A stretch of 64,000 nucleotides of DNA from Terebella lapidaria (Eukaryota; Annelida; Polychaeta; Terebellida; Terebellidae), in contig OX424560.1 of NCBI GenBank assembly GCA_949152475.1, positions 26,165,106 through 26,229,105 on the forward strand, in the 5' to 3' direction. Position numbers and translations under genes: made by a program. Positions 20,853 to 32,530 of this stretch are shown in pieces; position 1 is the stretch's first letter, and each line of letters starts with the position of its first letter. The notes under the pieces were generated by a model, which saw nothing but the letters and a program-made list of their open reading frames with translations, had not been told where the DNA came from and searched no databases.

Positions 20853-22440
20853 TAGGTTACCGGACAATTTTGGTTTCAAGCATTGTAGGTGACATATGAT
20901 TTTGAGATTTACTAGTCAAGGTCATCTTTGTGAATCTCAATGTCACCATCAGGTATGCTGCATATGTTCATAATACAAACATATAAGTTTTATCAACAAG
21001 TATTTCGTGTGTAGAGGCCAATTTCAGATTTTGAAATTCGCCCTTCAAGGTCTTTAGGTCAAGTTCAAAAAATGTGAAAAAAAAAATGTGCCATTTATAC
21101 ATGACTTTTTTACAGGCTTATACACAATCCTAACCTGTATGTGCAAAAGTTTATGCTTCAGAGGCCACTTTCAAGATTTCAAGTCAGACATTTAGCACTC
21201 AAGGTCATCCAAGGTCAAAATCAAGGTCATCATTAGTTGTTCCATATATGACTTCCTATATGTTCATAATGCAAACTGAAGCTCTATCTACATGCATTTC
21301 ATCTGTAGAGGCAAATTTGGGTATTTTTTCACCCAAAAATGGCTGTTTTGACCTTTCAAGGTCATCAAAGGTCAAATTCAAGGTCCCCTCCCCAATCGCT
21401 ATATATGACTTCCTATTTGAAAGTGCCAATATATAAGCTCTATCTTCAAGCGTACTATGAGTACAGTCCTGGCAGCTCCCATTATGAGGGAAAAAAGTGC
21501 CGAATATAATAAAGGGTGAAACAAATTGTTTGTCTAGAAATGACCCAAAATGAATAGTAACGCGATTTGGGGCAAACAAAATTTTTTTCGCCGACCCGTC
21601 AAAAATTCAAAATGGCCGCCACACGGAGACCGGCGATTCAAGGGCAACAAAACTTATAGACATCATAAAGGTACATAAGGGGAATATTTTGAAACAATAA
21701 TCTCAAAACTGATCAGACAGTTTTCGAGAAAAGACAGTCCAGGTGCAAATTTGAGTATTTCTCGACCCAAAAATGGCTGTTTTGACCTTTCAAGGTCATC
21801 CAAGGTCAAATTCAAGGTCACCACACAAGTCGCCATATATGACTTTCCATTTGAAAGTGCCAATATCTAAGCTCTATCTTCAAGCATTCTATGAGTACAG
21901 TCCTGGCAGCTCTCATTATGAAGGAAAAAAGTGCCGAAAATTTTCTAAGTCCAAAATTTTTTTCAAAGGGTGAAAAAAAAATTTTGTCTAGAAATGACCC
22001 AAAATGGATAGTAACGCGATTTGGGACCAAAAAAAATTTTTTCGCCGACCCGTCAAAAATTCAAAATGGCCGCCACACGGAGACCGGCGATTCAAGGGCA
22101 ACAAAACTTATACACATCATAAAGGTACATAAGGGGAATCTTTTAAAACAAAAATCTCAAAACTGATCAGACAGTTTTTGAGAAAATGGCCGCCAAAGTC
22201 CAAAATTGGCCATTTTTCGTCAAAAATGGCCGCCATTTTGAGAAAAATGCGAAAATCAAAAAACTAAAAAATAAACCCCTCTTGAAATATTTTTAGGCAA
22301 CTTTGTGCAAAATTTCAGGAAAATCCGCCTGTAAACTTTAAAGATAAAAATGTGGACGGACGACGGACGACGGACGACGGACGGACGACGGACGCAACGC
22401 GACGGCAATAGGTTTATCAGACCATAGGTCCGGTAACCTA
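20853..22440. mobile_element. Non-autonomous TIR element rich in AAGGTCA, complete
   Basis: Terminal inverted repeats are intact: taggttaccggac at the left and gtccggtaaccta at the right. The outer TA may be the target duplication. The 1.59-kb interior contains scattered aaggtca words, two imperfect repeats of a block of about 500 bp (21330-21700 and 21760-22140; shared gtcaaaaattcaaaatggcc and gagaccggcgattcaagggc) and a ggacgacggacgacggac array next to the right end. No transposase. The same family is at 6971, 27034 and 46723. Confidence 0.82.
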
Positions 22441-22811
22441 AAAAAAAAAAAAAAAAAAATAGTTCAAAGTAAATGTTTACTTTGAAAACTTTGGCAGATT
22501 CTCGCTACAAAATATATCAACGATATAAACTCGTTTTGTTTCTAAACAAGAGTGTCTAAATTGCCACGCATGCAACTCCCTATGTCTGTATCAAACAAGT
22601 TTCTCACGAAGCGGTTCACTGGGGTAATCTGTTGTTTTAATCAATGACAAGTGGAAGGGGCTCGTATGCAAGTCCGCGGCAAGGGATTATGCTAGTGTCG
22701 GAATTTGAAAAATCATTTACCGGACGACTCTCCTTCTCTCCTTGTTATCAGCCAGTGTTAATATAACGACCAACAATTATCTTAAAAACGAATCTGTAAA
22801 GTATTGGGTTG
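22441..22811. other. Non-coding stretch
   Basis: It starts with a poly(A)-like run (22441-22459). No gene or repeat is recognised. Confidence 0.5.
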
Positions 22812-23775
22812 CTAATTGTTTGGTTTGTAGCTTTCACAGTTAAACGCTTGATTGGTTCCTGCAAGATTGCAATCCTGGACAGTCACTAACACAGTCACTT
22901 TGGGGAAGCTCATCGACTTGCACAGAATTGAAATGTGGCCGCTGCTTGTGAAATACCATCCTGGCAAAAAAAAAAATCTGACGCGGGAACGCAAACCAAA
23001 ACATTTATTTTTTTGACCAAAAGTATCATCTATGTATTCTGTTGGATACACAAGTGTTCCTATTTCTTTACAAGCCTTCTCCCTCAGAAATATATACACA
23101 TCATTATCTGCTGGAGGTTTTTCAATAGTATGTTTATCTTTACTAATATCACAGCCTGCAGAGGAAACTCTTCTTAATAAATTACCAGCCATATATGCAA
23201 TAATTTTTGTTCAGGTAGTGTCGGTGTCATTTGATTCGATATGTAAACCTACATCTGGCACTGTGACAAGAGGAGATGATGATTTAGGGACATTCACACT
23301 TTCACTTTTGTCTGAATTGGATATACTTGTCAAGTCTAGAAGCAGTTTGTCAAGATCTTCCTCACAACTGGAATTGTTCCTTGGAACTAGTAGCATGTCA
23401 ACAACACTTTGCCGGAAATGTTCTGGGTTGGGATTACATTTGTGGCCACCTTTACCACGGACACTTGAAAAAAAGTTATCTACGCAATCTTGATTGAGGC
23501 GGTTAGTAAGTAGAAATTTTCCATCCCTTGATACAAGGTACTGTTTTGCCATTGCATAATGTAAGTTTTTTAAAAATCCAAGCATTGGTTAAGATATTCA
23601 ACATGATTTGACTCTTCACATATAGCATGACGCATACATTGAGAATTTTTAAAACAAATAAACATCATATCGACCCTTTCTATGAAGTTTGCAGTAGCAA
23701 GTGCATCTTCGGTAAAGTTTTTACAGCCACATTTAAGTGTGTGTATACCGGCGGCTACAGAATGACTTTGGTGCT
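22812..23775 (-). mobile_element. P-element/THAP9-like transposase remnant
   Basis: On the minus strand, from about 23770 down, the frame reads FTEDALATANFIERVD, then LLTNRLNQDCVDNFFSSV followed by RGKGGHKCNPNPEHFRQS. This matches the C-terminal part of P-element-type transposases (family form NQD.(L/V)ENFF...R..GG....P....F). A frameshift near 23200 separates this from a second open part (SSAGCDISKDKHTIEK, VYPTEYID) down to 22812. The N-terminal THAP DNA-binding domain and most of the catalytic region are missing. A sister fragment is at 31680-32530. I know of no function for it here other than as a relic. Confidence 0.8.
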
Positions 23776-24420
23776 AATCTGATTGAAAATTGTTTATCAA
23801 ATTGATTTTGTATCTTATTTGATTGCAAGTAACCTTCTGGATCCATTCCAAACAGCGTATAGAAAGCAACACAACACAGAGACTGCGTTAGTCCATGTCA
23901 CGAATGGTCTGCTTTGAGCTCTGGATCATGGTGAGGAGACCGTACTAGTGTTGCTAGACCTAAGTGCGGCTTTCGATACTATTGATCATGCGATTCTGAT
24001 CCAACGACTCATGATCCGTTGTGGACTAGGTGATAGTGTCCCCGATTGGATGATATCATACCTGAGTGACCAAGTGCAGTCTGTGGTCATTGGTACTGCA
24101 ATATCCAATCCGACGACGTTGATGTGTGGCGTTCTTCAAGGCTCTGTTTTGGGGCCCATCCTGATTTCTTTGCACATTGCGCCCATAGGTGACATCATGC
24201 ACAGTCACAAAATCAACTACACGTGCTTTGCAGATGATACTCAGATTATATTACCTTCAAATCTAACTCTGGATCAAGTAAGTAGAAATGCATCAGCGAT
24301 ATCCAATCGTGGATGTATGCTAATCAACTCAAGCTCAACGAGGGAGCGAGGGAAAAACCGATGTTATTCACTTGAGATCAAAGTTTCGTCCATCTAAGGT
24401 CCAGGCAATATTGGCCTATA

Positions 24421-25207
24421 GGGCTGGACAGTCTCGTTTCATTTACGTCCTAAATGACGTTTTCATGACGTCATACATTCATTTTGGAGATAAACATTGC
24501 CACGTGGTCATTTTTCCTGATTTTCTATGATTTCACCTGCACCCCACGAAAATATAATTCGTCATATTTTTCGGATTCTTTCTTTAGGTCAATAAAGATA
24601 TTCTGAATAAGTCGCTGGCAATATTGGAATACGTATATGTTCAAAGTATTACCTTCAAAATGCTGCCTCTCAAGAAAGTGTTTTGGGGTGCTGTTTTTAA
24701 CTACAAATGTATTCAAAACACAGGTTGTCATGTGCTTCTAATACTTTTTTTGTACTGTATAATAGGGGTCTGAATACCGTATGTTCGTGGTCATCGTCAC
24801 GATTACCAAGACCGCAGAAAAAGGTGTGTTTTTCCAAGTATATATGTCCGGGGAATCTGATTCTGGGGTTTTGGGAAATATAGATGGTGTTGCACATATT
24901 ATAACACACCTTTTTCTGCGGTCTTGGTAATCGTGACGATGACCACGAACATACGGTATTCAGACCCCTAAATGAACAGGATATAATGATGCACGATTAT
25001 TATTTATTGACTTTATACCGACGGAAAGATGTCAATAATTGTATCTGAAAGTCTGGTGTATTTCCGATAATTTATAATAATGTTATGCAGAATCGAACAA
25101 TTAGAGTTTTCCAAATTCGGCAGAAAATTTGGCGGGAAAGATGTTTGTCTCCAGAATGACGAAATCACGTAAAATAACGCAACGTTTCAAATCTCACTGT
25201 CCAGCCC
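24421..25207. mobile_element. TA-flanked non-autonomous TIR element inside the LINE
   Basis: Termini gggctggacagt and actgtccagccc are perfect 12-bp inverted repeats flanked by TA at 24419-24420 and 25208-25209. The element sits between reverse-transcriptase-derived segments of the LINE and contains a further nested element. It has no coding capacity. Tc1/mariner-type mobilisation is inferred from the TA duplication. Confidence 0.8.
24765..24968. mobile_element. Nested palindromic MITE with 66-68-bp perfect arms
   Basis: The arm at 24763-24830 (taggggtctgaataccgtat ... ggtgtgtt) is matched without a mismatch, in inverse, at 24903-24970. About 72 bp lie between the arms. TA lies at each outer boundary. 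Perfect arms imply recent insertion or recent replication slippage, and the transcript would form a long hairpin. Confidence 0.85.
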
Positions 25208-25257
25208 TATGGCAGTCGACCCCAACTCCTCCGCAAAAAAACTCTGGAGTAATCATG

Positions 25258-25491
25258 GAAAAAAGTTATGATGTGTGATGATGTATGATATGGGTGACGT
25301 GCTTTGTATATTAAATCTTGAAAGTTTGTGTAGGTGTGTGTGTGGGGGGGGGGTGAAGGGGTATCGCAGGAAGACAACTGACAAGTTATGTGATACCCCA
25401 ACAGCTGACTTCTAAATTACAATATTATGTTTAATTGTCGCGTACACGTGAATGCTGTTGAAATAAATTGATTGATTGATTGGACAGATCT
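25258..25491 (+). mobile_element. Retroposon tail with (ATTG)n inserted in the LINE
   Basis: The LINE reading frame is interrupted after ggagtaatcatgga and resumes at cagatctctaacc. Between them lies about 230 bp ending in gaaataaattgattgattga, a poly(A)-signal-like motif followed by a 4-bp repeat tail typical of LINE or SINE 3' ends. It includes g-rich simple sequence at about 25333-25352. Confidence 0.6.
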
Positions 25492-25930
25492 CTAACCATG
25501 TCTGATCACATCCGTAGTCTCGCCAGGTCTGCCAATAACACATCGGGACGCAAGTACCGGGATATCGACAGCTGGATTACTGCAATTCGCTCCTATATGT
25601 CCTTCCTGATAATATGATCCATTGCCTTCAGCGCCTTCAGAACATAGCGGCCAGAATCGGAACAAGAACCAGGACACATAACCATATGTCACCTATCAAG
25701 ATTCTGTCAATACGTCAAACCAGCAGATCACTCAGTTCGTCTGCTGAGACAATGCTTCGGATCCAGGAGATCTCAAGTGAGAACTATGTTTCACGATTAC
25801 ATATCTTTCTCGGTGTGCGTTCCAGTCCTTTGGAACAAACTGCCCAAACATATAAAGTGTGGTCCGCCTATTGGTGTTTTCAAATCACATAACTTAATTA
25901 ATGATTTATCATACCCAATGCTATTATTAT

Positions 25931-26880
25931 TAGTATGACCATTGAACAACGAATGTTAGGCCTATGCAACGCTGTAATGCACCTTAACATATTTCTTAGT
26001 CACAGATTTTTTGTTGTAAAATATTGTTGGGGGAGGCCCCCACCCCGGTAAAAATATCAAACGAGGAAAATTACTATTATATTTCCTTGAAGTATGAAGT
26101 ATATGTAAGTGCATACCACATTGCCAATAGCTTCTTGCTATCTTTAGTCTAGTTCCAACGATACCTAGCCATTGTGTAAGCTGCACATTTTGCCTGTGCA
26201 CAAAATACATGTGCACAAAAGTAAATGTTCCATCAATACAGGATGGCATTAGAAGACAAATATGGAATACTTCATGTGTTTTTCGGTACTTCCTCTTAAC
26301 AAATATCAGATTGCTTTATTCAAAATATTGACAATGAAGGCATCTGCATAGGCTAAAATGGGTGATGAACCAGATACATCTGATCAGATGAATGATGTTC
26401 CTTTAAAATGTTAAATTTTGTTCTCAGCATGACACATCTATAGTCCCTTTTATCTAGCGGGTCGTCATCTGATTATAAAACGGAAATTGTAAACACTGTA
26501 GTGTTGAAAATCGTTTTTTTCCTTGGGTGAATTCTTATTTTTTATACGCCACCAATGGGGGTGGGGGGGGGGGGGGGCTGGGAGCGCTGGGTGCACCCAC
26601 CTCTGAATCCCCCAGTGTGTGTTAGTACACATTACAGTCATGTGATTGTAATTGTTGTACCAGAGACTGAGAGCCATGAATGCGATGCCTGGTACCTTAG
26701 CATTTGGGTCTGTTGCTGGCCGGACCTGCCGATGGTCCAAGGAGCGGATTGAACTCCTGTCAGCCCAACGGACTGCCAGAGCCTCACGTACTGCCTGAGT
26801 GTTGGGTCAAGTCTCGAAGCGTGGACGCTGGGCCGAACGAACTTTCTCCGAGGTTGCTCACGATCTCCCCTGTTTCTTCC
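25931..26880. other. Non-coding stretch with G-runs
   Basis: No gene is recognised. A run of nearly uninterrupted g (26558-26577) could form a quadruplex. 26640-26870 is more GC-rich and faintly codon-like but has no domain I can name. Confidence 0.45.
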
Positions 26881-27033
26881 ATAACAACGAACGTCACTGC
26901 GGTGACGCGAGTTTCAAACATGAAGCAGCCACATTATGAGATTGTGTTGTGATGAAAACACCTGTCACAATCTGACGACAAGAAAGAAAAAATATAATAT
27001 TGCATTCTAGAAAACATAGCACCAAGGGTACTG

Positions 27034-28463
27034 TAGCTTACCGGCAATCATGAGAAATGTGGAGAATTGATTTTCCAACATATAAATTGTTTCTTCGATC
27101 TTAAACTCTATTGTCAAAACATGTTCGTATATGTTGCTGGAAACACATTTTCTGTATGGACTATAATACGGAATCAAGTTACATCTTGATTTTTTGTTGT
27201 AAAGGACATATATTCACAGACCGTCAATTCAAAAGCAACAAACTTTCACACTTCACAAAGGTACACTTCACAAAGGCAGAATCTTATGCATTTTGGGAAA
27301 ATTTACTGAATGGGTTTTTAGAAAATGGCCACCAAAGACAAAAATCATTGTTCCTTTTGACAAGGTCGTTTTGACCTTTCAAGGTCATTCAAGGTCATAC
27401 TCAAGATCACCATTCAAACCGCAATATATGATTTCCCATTTGAGTGTGCCAATACTTAGGCTCAATCTTGAAGTGTTCTAGGAGTTTACCCTGCAAAGCT
27501 CCTATTATGAAATAAAAATTGGGTGAAATTTTCTGAAAAAAAGAAGCCTGAAAATTTTTCAATGGGCCAAAGAAAAAAAATTTTGTTGGAAATGACTCAA
27601 AACTAATAATGACTTGATTTCGGACCAAAAAATTTTTGTTCGCCTACCCGTCAAAAAAAATCGAAATGGCCGCCCCACGCAGACCGTCATTCCAACGGCA
27701 ACAAAAAACTTATAAACATCACAAAGGTACATAAGGAGAATCTTTATACATGATTTTGAGGAAACTGTCTGAATGGATTTTGATAAAATGACCACCAAAG
27801 ACAAAATTCATCGTTTTTTCGACAAAAAAAGGTTGTTTTGACCTTTCAAGCTCTTTGAAGGTCAAATTCAAGGTCACCACTCAAACCGCAATACATGTAT
27901 ATGATTTCCCATTTGATTGTACCAATACTTAGGCTCTTTCTTGAAGTGGTCTGTGAGATTACTATGCGCAGCTCCCTTTATAAAGGAAAAATTGGGTAAA
28001 ATTTCCAGTCCGAAAAAAATTTTCAATGGCCCAAAAAAATTTTTTGCTGGAAATGGCTCAAAACGAAAATGGCTGAAAAAAAAAAATTTTTGTCGACCCG
28101 TCCAAAAAAATCAAAATGGCCGCCACACGCAGACCGGCGATTCAAGGTCAACGAAACTTATACATGTAATAGAGGTACACGAGAGGAATGATTTGAAACA
28201 AAAATCTCAATACTGATCCGACAGTTTTGTAGAAAATGGCCACCAAAGTCCAAAATTGGCAATTTTTTGTCAAAAATGGCCGCAAAATCGGCAAAAACGA
28301 TTCAATCAAAAAAAAAATTTAAAAACGTCTTTAGATTTTGGCCTAAGGTATGTTCTGACAAATTTATGGGGAAATTCATCATGCCAAAAAAAAGGGACAG
28401 ACCCGGACGGACGACAGACGAAAAACCACGATAAGAGCTTATCGGCCCAAGGGCAGTAATCTA
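27034..28463. mobile_element. Diverged AAGGTCA-rich TIR element inserted downstream of FUT copy
   Basis: Termini tagcttaccggca and gggcagtaatcta are degenerate versions of the taggttaccgg repeats at 20853-22440. The interior shares aaaatggccgccacacgcag, aaggtcattcaaggtca and gcccgacccgtc-like phrases with that family. The paralogous flank at 15355-15385 lacks it: there the cattctagaaaa sequence runs straight into the next repeat. The insertion is therefore younger than the flank duplication, although its own ends have drifted. Confidence 0.75.
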
Positions 28464-29134
28464 AAAAACGTGCGAGCCTCAATATGAGACAACCAAATCA
28501 TGAGGTTGTATTGTGACGAAACACCTGTCACAATCGAAAGGCAAAATTAACACAATAGGTTGGCTCCAGGGAGTGAGAAAAAAGTCTAGCCATTCTTATC
28601 ACGATATAAACAATGTTAACATACGAATTAAAGTCAATCATTAAATCTAATTTTAAGTTTCAGTTTATGAAATCTAAGTTACTTATGATGGAAAATATCA
28701 AAGGAGTGAATTTCAGACACATGGCAATTGATTTCAATCACAATAAACTATCCTGTAATAATTACTATCACCCTATTAAACAGTTACATGTGTAATATAA
28801 CGTCTCTTCTGGTCAAAAAAATCTTTGACCTGAATACGCCAAGCGAACTAAACGTTGGTACTCATTGTTCGGTGATATTATATGGAAATCATTATTCGGA
28901 AAAATGTGACAAAACAAATCTCACAATGGACTCAACCGAGATGAACAAAGTCAACTGCAGGTGAATCACATTTAGATTTATACAAAATAGATCATACACA
29001 CTGACACTCATAACAATATGAGCACTCACAAAATACCATAGGCAAATCATATCATTGAAGTCGTTCCAGCTCATCTGATGTATGTCTAACAAGCGAGGGA
29101 ACAAGACATTTCACCATAAGTGGTGTACCATCGC
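28464..29134. other. 3' flank of the second fucosyltransferase gene
   Basis: It is similar to 15375-15990. The region has no other gene. The TTTATT seen on the plus strand at 15668 (a candidate minus-strand poly(A) signal of the first gene) is altered here (cctgtaataatt), so the signal for this gene is unclear. Confidence 0.6.
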
Positions 29135-30652
29135 TCACCAGCCACCAGCCTCTCGTAGTTTGGCCATGGTGTCGTGCTCACATACACCCTGCCACCAGTC
29201 TCTATAATTCCCCTGTTCACTCCGTTTGTACGACGGCTCGACGATGCCGTTAATCTTATACTTGTTTGTATGCAGTGCCTCGCAAATGAAACAGTAGTAC
29301 CCAACTCGTTGGATCTTCTGGAACTTGCCTTTCCACTCGAAATATTTGAAGTATTCTTCTTCATGTGATGAAAGGTAATGAAGATAGTCGGCTAATTCTT
29401 TAGGCGACTTGTAGTCTAGAGCATTTATGATAGATCTCTTTGGGACTATGGCAGAATAGTTGGCAAGTCCAAGAGTGATCGGAATCATTTCAACATCCAT
29501 CGGGCGGTGAAGCTTCTCAGAGAAGTATTCCTTGCAGAATCGATTCTCAAACGACAGGTAGAACTTATACTTTTTCTCAAACGTTTCGAAACAGTCCATG
29601 CCCCTGGGGCACGAGAAATTTCCACAATGACCGTAGATGTCCACGTCTATGTACTTGTTTAGTTCTTTGACATAGACTTCTCTCATCGATTGCGTGCGGC
29701 AATGACTCACCATCCATGCCACTGATCTTGTCTTATTAGCTAGCGGGATCCTAGGTTTGTACTGATAGGGTGACGCTTTATGCATGAAGGTACAATGAGG
29801 CATAGGCAGGTCGGCATCCAGGCGGTAGTTTGCCGTCAGATTGATCTGATTTTCAAACTCCTCAAGGTATGTCGCTGAAGGTGAAAGAGGTGGGTCCCTG
29901 TCTATATGTACATATAGTTTTTGTGGGTCACGAACCGCAGGAAAGTTCGGCTTGTCACGATTAAAAAACAGGAGCATATCCGCTTCCTTCAGCTTCGATT
30001 TGTCACCAATCATTTCACATTGTTGATATTCACATTTGCTGAATGGGTGCGTCCCTGTTGCCACAACCTCTGACCAAACCAAACCGAACTTCGTTGACCA
30101 ATATAAAATTTTTTTGACTTTGTTTTTTGTCTCACTTGAGTTTTTTTCATCCATGATTGGTTTGGGCGTGGTTTCCACCTCCTTTTCTTTCCTACTCATC
30201 GTAGTCAGGGACATATTGTCATTTGTAGTCAGACTGGTGACATGCATGTGCTTCACGGCAGAATCACTCAGTTTCACTTCCTGACGTTCGTTTTCTGTTT
30301 TCTTCAGTTCAGAATTTATTTTCTTTTGTACAATGTCTGAGTTCTGTACTCCTTGCGATTCCCCGTCAGAACTGCTTGAGACATCATGAACATTTGTATC
30401 CAGCATTGAAAAAGGTTTCTCATCCCTTGACTCATCAGCGGCATATCGATCCAACCTATATACTGTCTCAAAACCTGACAAGTATACATGTATCGTAACT
30501 ATGACGCATACTGCCAGCGACAGGATTAAAAGTGTTTTTTTTCTTGACAAATTTGACATCTTTTTGGCACTAGCACTGGGAAAGTCGTGAATCTTAAGTT
30601 GGAAATAGATCAGTGCCCTAAATATGATGTAAACGGTTTTGACATTTGTCAT
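29135..30652 (-). CDS. Alpha-1,3-fucosyltransferase (GT10), second intact copy
   Basis: The frame encodes up to 505 residues without introns. The anchor is at about residues 40-61 (TLLILSLAVCVIVTIHVYL), the stem runs to about 178, the GT10 N-terminal domain covers about 180-290, and the GDP-fucose-binding domain about 306-489 with the signature KFYLSFENRFCKEYFSEKL. Met32 gives a short cytosolic tail and is conserved in all three copies, so it is a likely alternative start. It differs from the gene at 15993-17558 mainly in the stem and in a variable loop (NFSCPRGMDCFETF versus NFSCPWGTDCYRKF); from the catalytic domain onward the two are nearly identical. The pseudogene at 17766-18960 is closer to this copy than to its own neighbour. 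Predicted to act in the Golgi on N-acetyllactosamine-type acceptors; specificity not determinable. Confidence 0.93.
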   Translation of the reverse strand: MTNVKTVYIIFRALIYFQLKIHDFPSASAKKMSNLSRKKTLLILSLAVCVIVTIHVYLSGFETVYRLDRYAADESRDEKPFSMLDTNVHDVSSSSDGESQGVQNSDIVQKKINSELKKTENERQEVKLSDSAVKHMHVTSLTTNDNMSLTTMSRKEKEVETTPKPIMDEKNSSETKNKVKKILYWSTKFGLVWSEVVATGTHPFSKCEYQQCEMIGDKSKLKEADMLLFFNRDKPNFPAVRDPQKLYVHIDRDPPLSPSATYLEEFENQINLTANYRLDADLPMPHCTFMHKASPYQYKPRIPLANKTRSVAWMVSHCRTQSMREVYVKELNKYIDVDIYGHCGNFSCPRGMDCFETFEKKYKFYLSFENRFCKEYFSEKLHRPMDVEMIPITLGLANYSAIVPKRSIINALDYKSPKELADYLHYLSSHEEEYFKYFEWKGKFQKIQRVGYYCFICEALHTNKYKINGIVEPSYKRSEQGNYRDWWQGVCEHDTMAKLREAGGW

Positions 30653-31679
30653 TTACTGATCACAACTAGACTACTTCCTCTCCACTGGCTGCTAACATAT
30701 CACACGCTATGGCTGTTATTCAATAAGAGGAATCAATGACATTCATGTTGACCTTTTATTTTGTGGACGATTCCACACGAATTAAATGGTTCCACTTATG
30801 TGGTAAATAGACACAGTAAAACTTAAATACTTCAATACACGCATATTACTTCATCATGATCATGTAACACCTGCAATGAGGAACAAGTTTATCGCTAATT
30901 TTTGAAGCAATTCGAGGCTTGACTATGAAGCCGCTGTGTTGTCCATAGGTATTACGAAATGATTCATACACTGTTTCTCGACTTTACTCACGAAACCAAG
31001 TCTCTCCAAGACGTTGTGTAGGACGAGACACAGGACGACTCCGTTATCTTTTAATATTTGGTTGTCAACCAAGACAAATTCAATGATGGGCTTTGATAGA
31101 AGTACCACAGGGTTCGGATGAGGACTGCCGGAAATACACCTGTTTGGCAGGAATGCATCAGTACAATGTGAAAGTCATCTAGTATGTACCAAAGAGCTTA
31201 TATTCAGTAAAAGGGCCCATTCCCATTGCGAGCAATGGTTGGTTGTATCCCATTTCCAGCCAGATCCATCCAAAGGCTGGGAGTGCAGCACAGATGGGCC
31301 CCTTGTCTGTTTTACGGTGTCATAAAATTTATCCAGGCCATCCTGTATGGCTGTTCCCCTCATATCATAGTATTTGTACATTCAGAACAATTTGCCCTGG
31401 AGGTTTTTCCAGTGGAAAGAAGAAAAAATACGTGCTAACGGATTCTCAATCATATCAATTCATTTGACACACATTCAGGAATGTTCCAAGCGAATAGATG
31501 TAGACAGAAACAAAAATATGATATACATGTATACTATCTTACATATAACTTGCTCAATACATACACATACTAGTATGCGATATGCTGCACATGTTAAGAG
31601 AAATGGATAAAAGTGCAGGAATGCACAATACAGAATGGGATATTCCTGACGAAACCAGCTGATTTATTCCACAGTAAAT
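30653..31679. other. 5' flank of the second fucosyltransferase gene
   Basis: The region matches 18961-19990 with small indels and contains no recognised coding sequence. The shared block gtcttggttgacaaccaaat (minus strand, about 31055-31075) also resembles sequence near 37575-37610, hinting at a further dispersed repeat. Confidence 0.55.
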
Positions 31680-32530
31680 GTAAAAGTATCATCTATGTAT
31701 TCTGTTGTATACACAAGCGTTCCTATTTCTTAACAAGCCTTTTCTTTCAAAAATATATACACATCATTATCTGCTGGAGGTTTTTCAATAGTGTGTTTAT
31801 CTTTACAAATATCACAGCCTGCAGAGGAAACTCTTCTCAATAAATTACCAGCAATATATGCGATAACTTTTGTTCAGGTAGTGTCAGTGGTTCATTTGAT
31901 TTGATATGTAAACCTACATCTGGCACTGTGACAAGAGGAGATGATGATTTAGGGACATTCACACTTTCACTTTTGTCTGTATTGGATATACTTGTCAAGC
32001 CTAGAAGCAGTTTGTCGAGATCTTCCTCACAACAAGAATTGTTCCTTGGATCTAGTAGCATGTCAACAACAGTTTGCCAGAAATGTTCTGGGTTGGGATT
32101 ACATTTGTGGCCACCTTTACCACGGACACTTGAAAAAAAGTTATCTACGCAATCTTGATTGAGGCGGTTAGTAAGTAGAAATTTTCCATCCCTTGATACA
32201 AGGTACTGTTTTGCCATTGCAAAATGTAAGTTTATCTAAATATTCCAAGCATTGGTTAAGATATTGAACATGATTTGACTCTTCACATATAGCATGACGC
32301 ATACATTGAGTATGCGTACTTTTAAAACAAATAAACATCATGTCGACCCTTTCTATGGAGTTTGCAGTAGCAAGTGCATCTTCGGTAAAGTTTTTACAGC
32401 CACATTCAACAAGTATGTGTATACCGGTGGCTACAGATTGACTTGTGCTGCCAGTTTAACATTCATTGTCCAAAAACAGGCAAGATGACATGTTTATCCC
32501 TTAACGTTGGTGCTAATCTGATTCACATTG
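31680..32530 (-). mobile_element. P-element/THAP9-like transposase remnant, second copy
   Basis: This is the sister of 22812-23775. Minus-strand reading gives MNVKLAAQV near 32490 (the conserved region of P-element transposases before the C-terminal part), FTEDALATANSIERVD, LLTNRLNQDCVDNFFSSV, then EHFWQTVVDMLLDPRN. Frame interruptions and the lack of an N-terminal half show it is inactive. Its presence beside both fucosyltransferase blocks means it was already there when that block was duplicated. Confidence 0.8.

Larger units (their letters stand above)
23829..25930 (+). mobile_element. CR1/L2-like LINE, reverse transcriptase to 3' end, interrupted
   Basis: Reverse transcriptase motifs read in order: FQTAYRKQHNTETALVHV (about 23850), LLDLSAAFDTIDHA (23951-), GVLQGSVLGPILIS (family GVPQGSVLGP, one proline replaced) and CFADDTQIIL (about 24225, active-site FADD). 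The sequence is then broken by a TIR element (24421-25207) and by a second retroposon tail (about 25258-25490). It resumes at tctctaaccatgtctgatca with MSDHIRSLARSAN, LDYCNS and IHCLQRLQNIAARI. It ends in a short attattatt tail at about 25924-25934. The frame contains a stop near 23918 and several frameshifts; the 5' end is truncated. The element is dead. Confidence 0.88.

Noticed and set aside
26640-26952. GC-richer stretch with open plus-strand frames
   Set aside because: No domain, no splice context and no counterpart that is conserved at the protein level.
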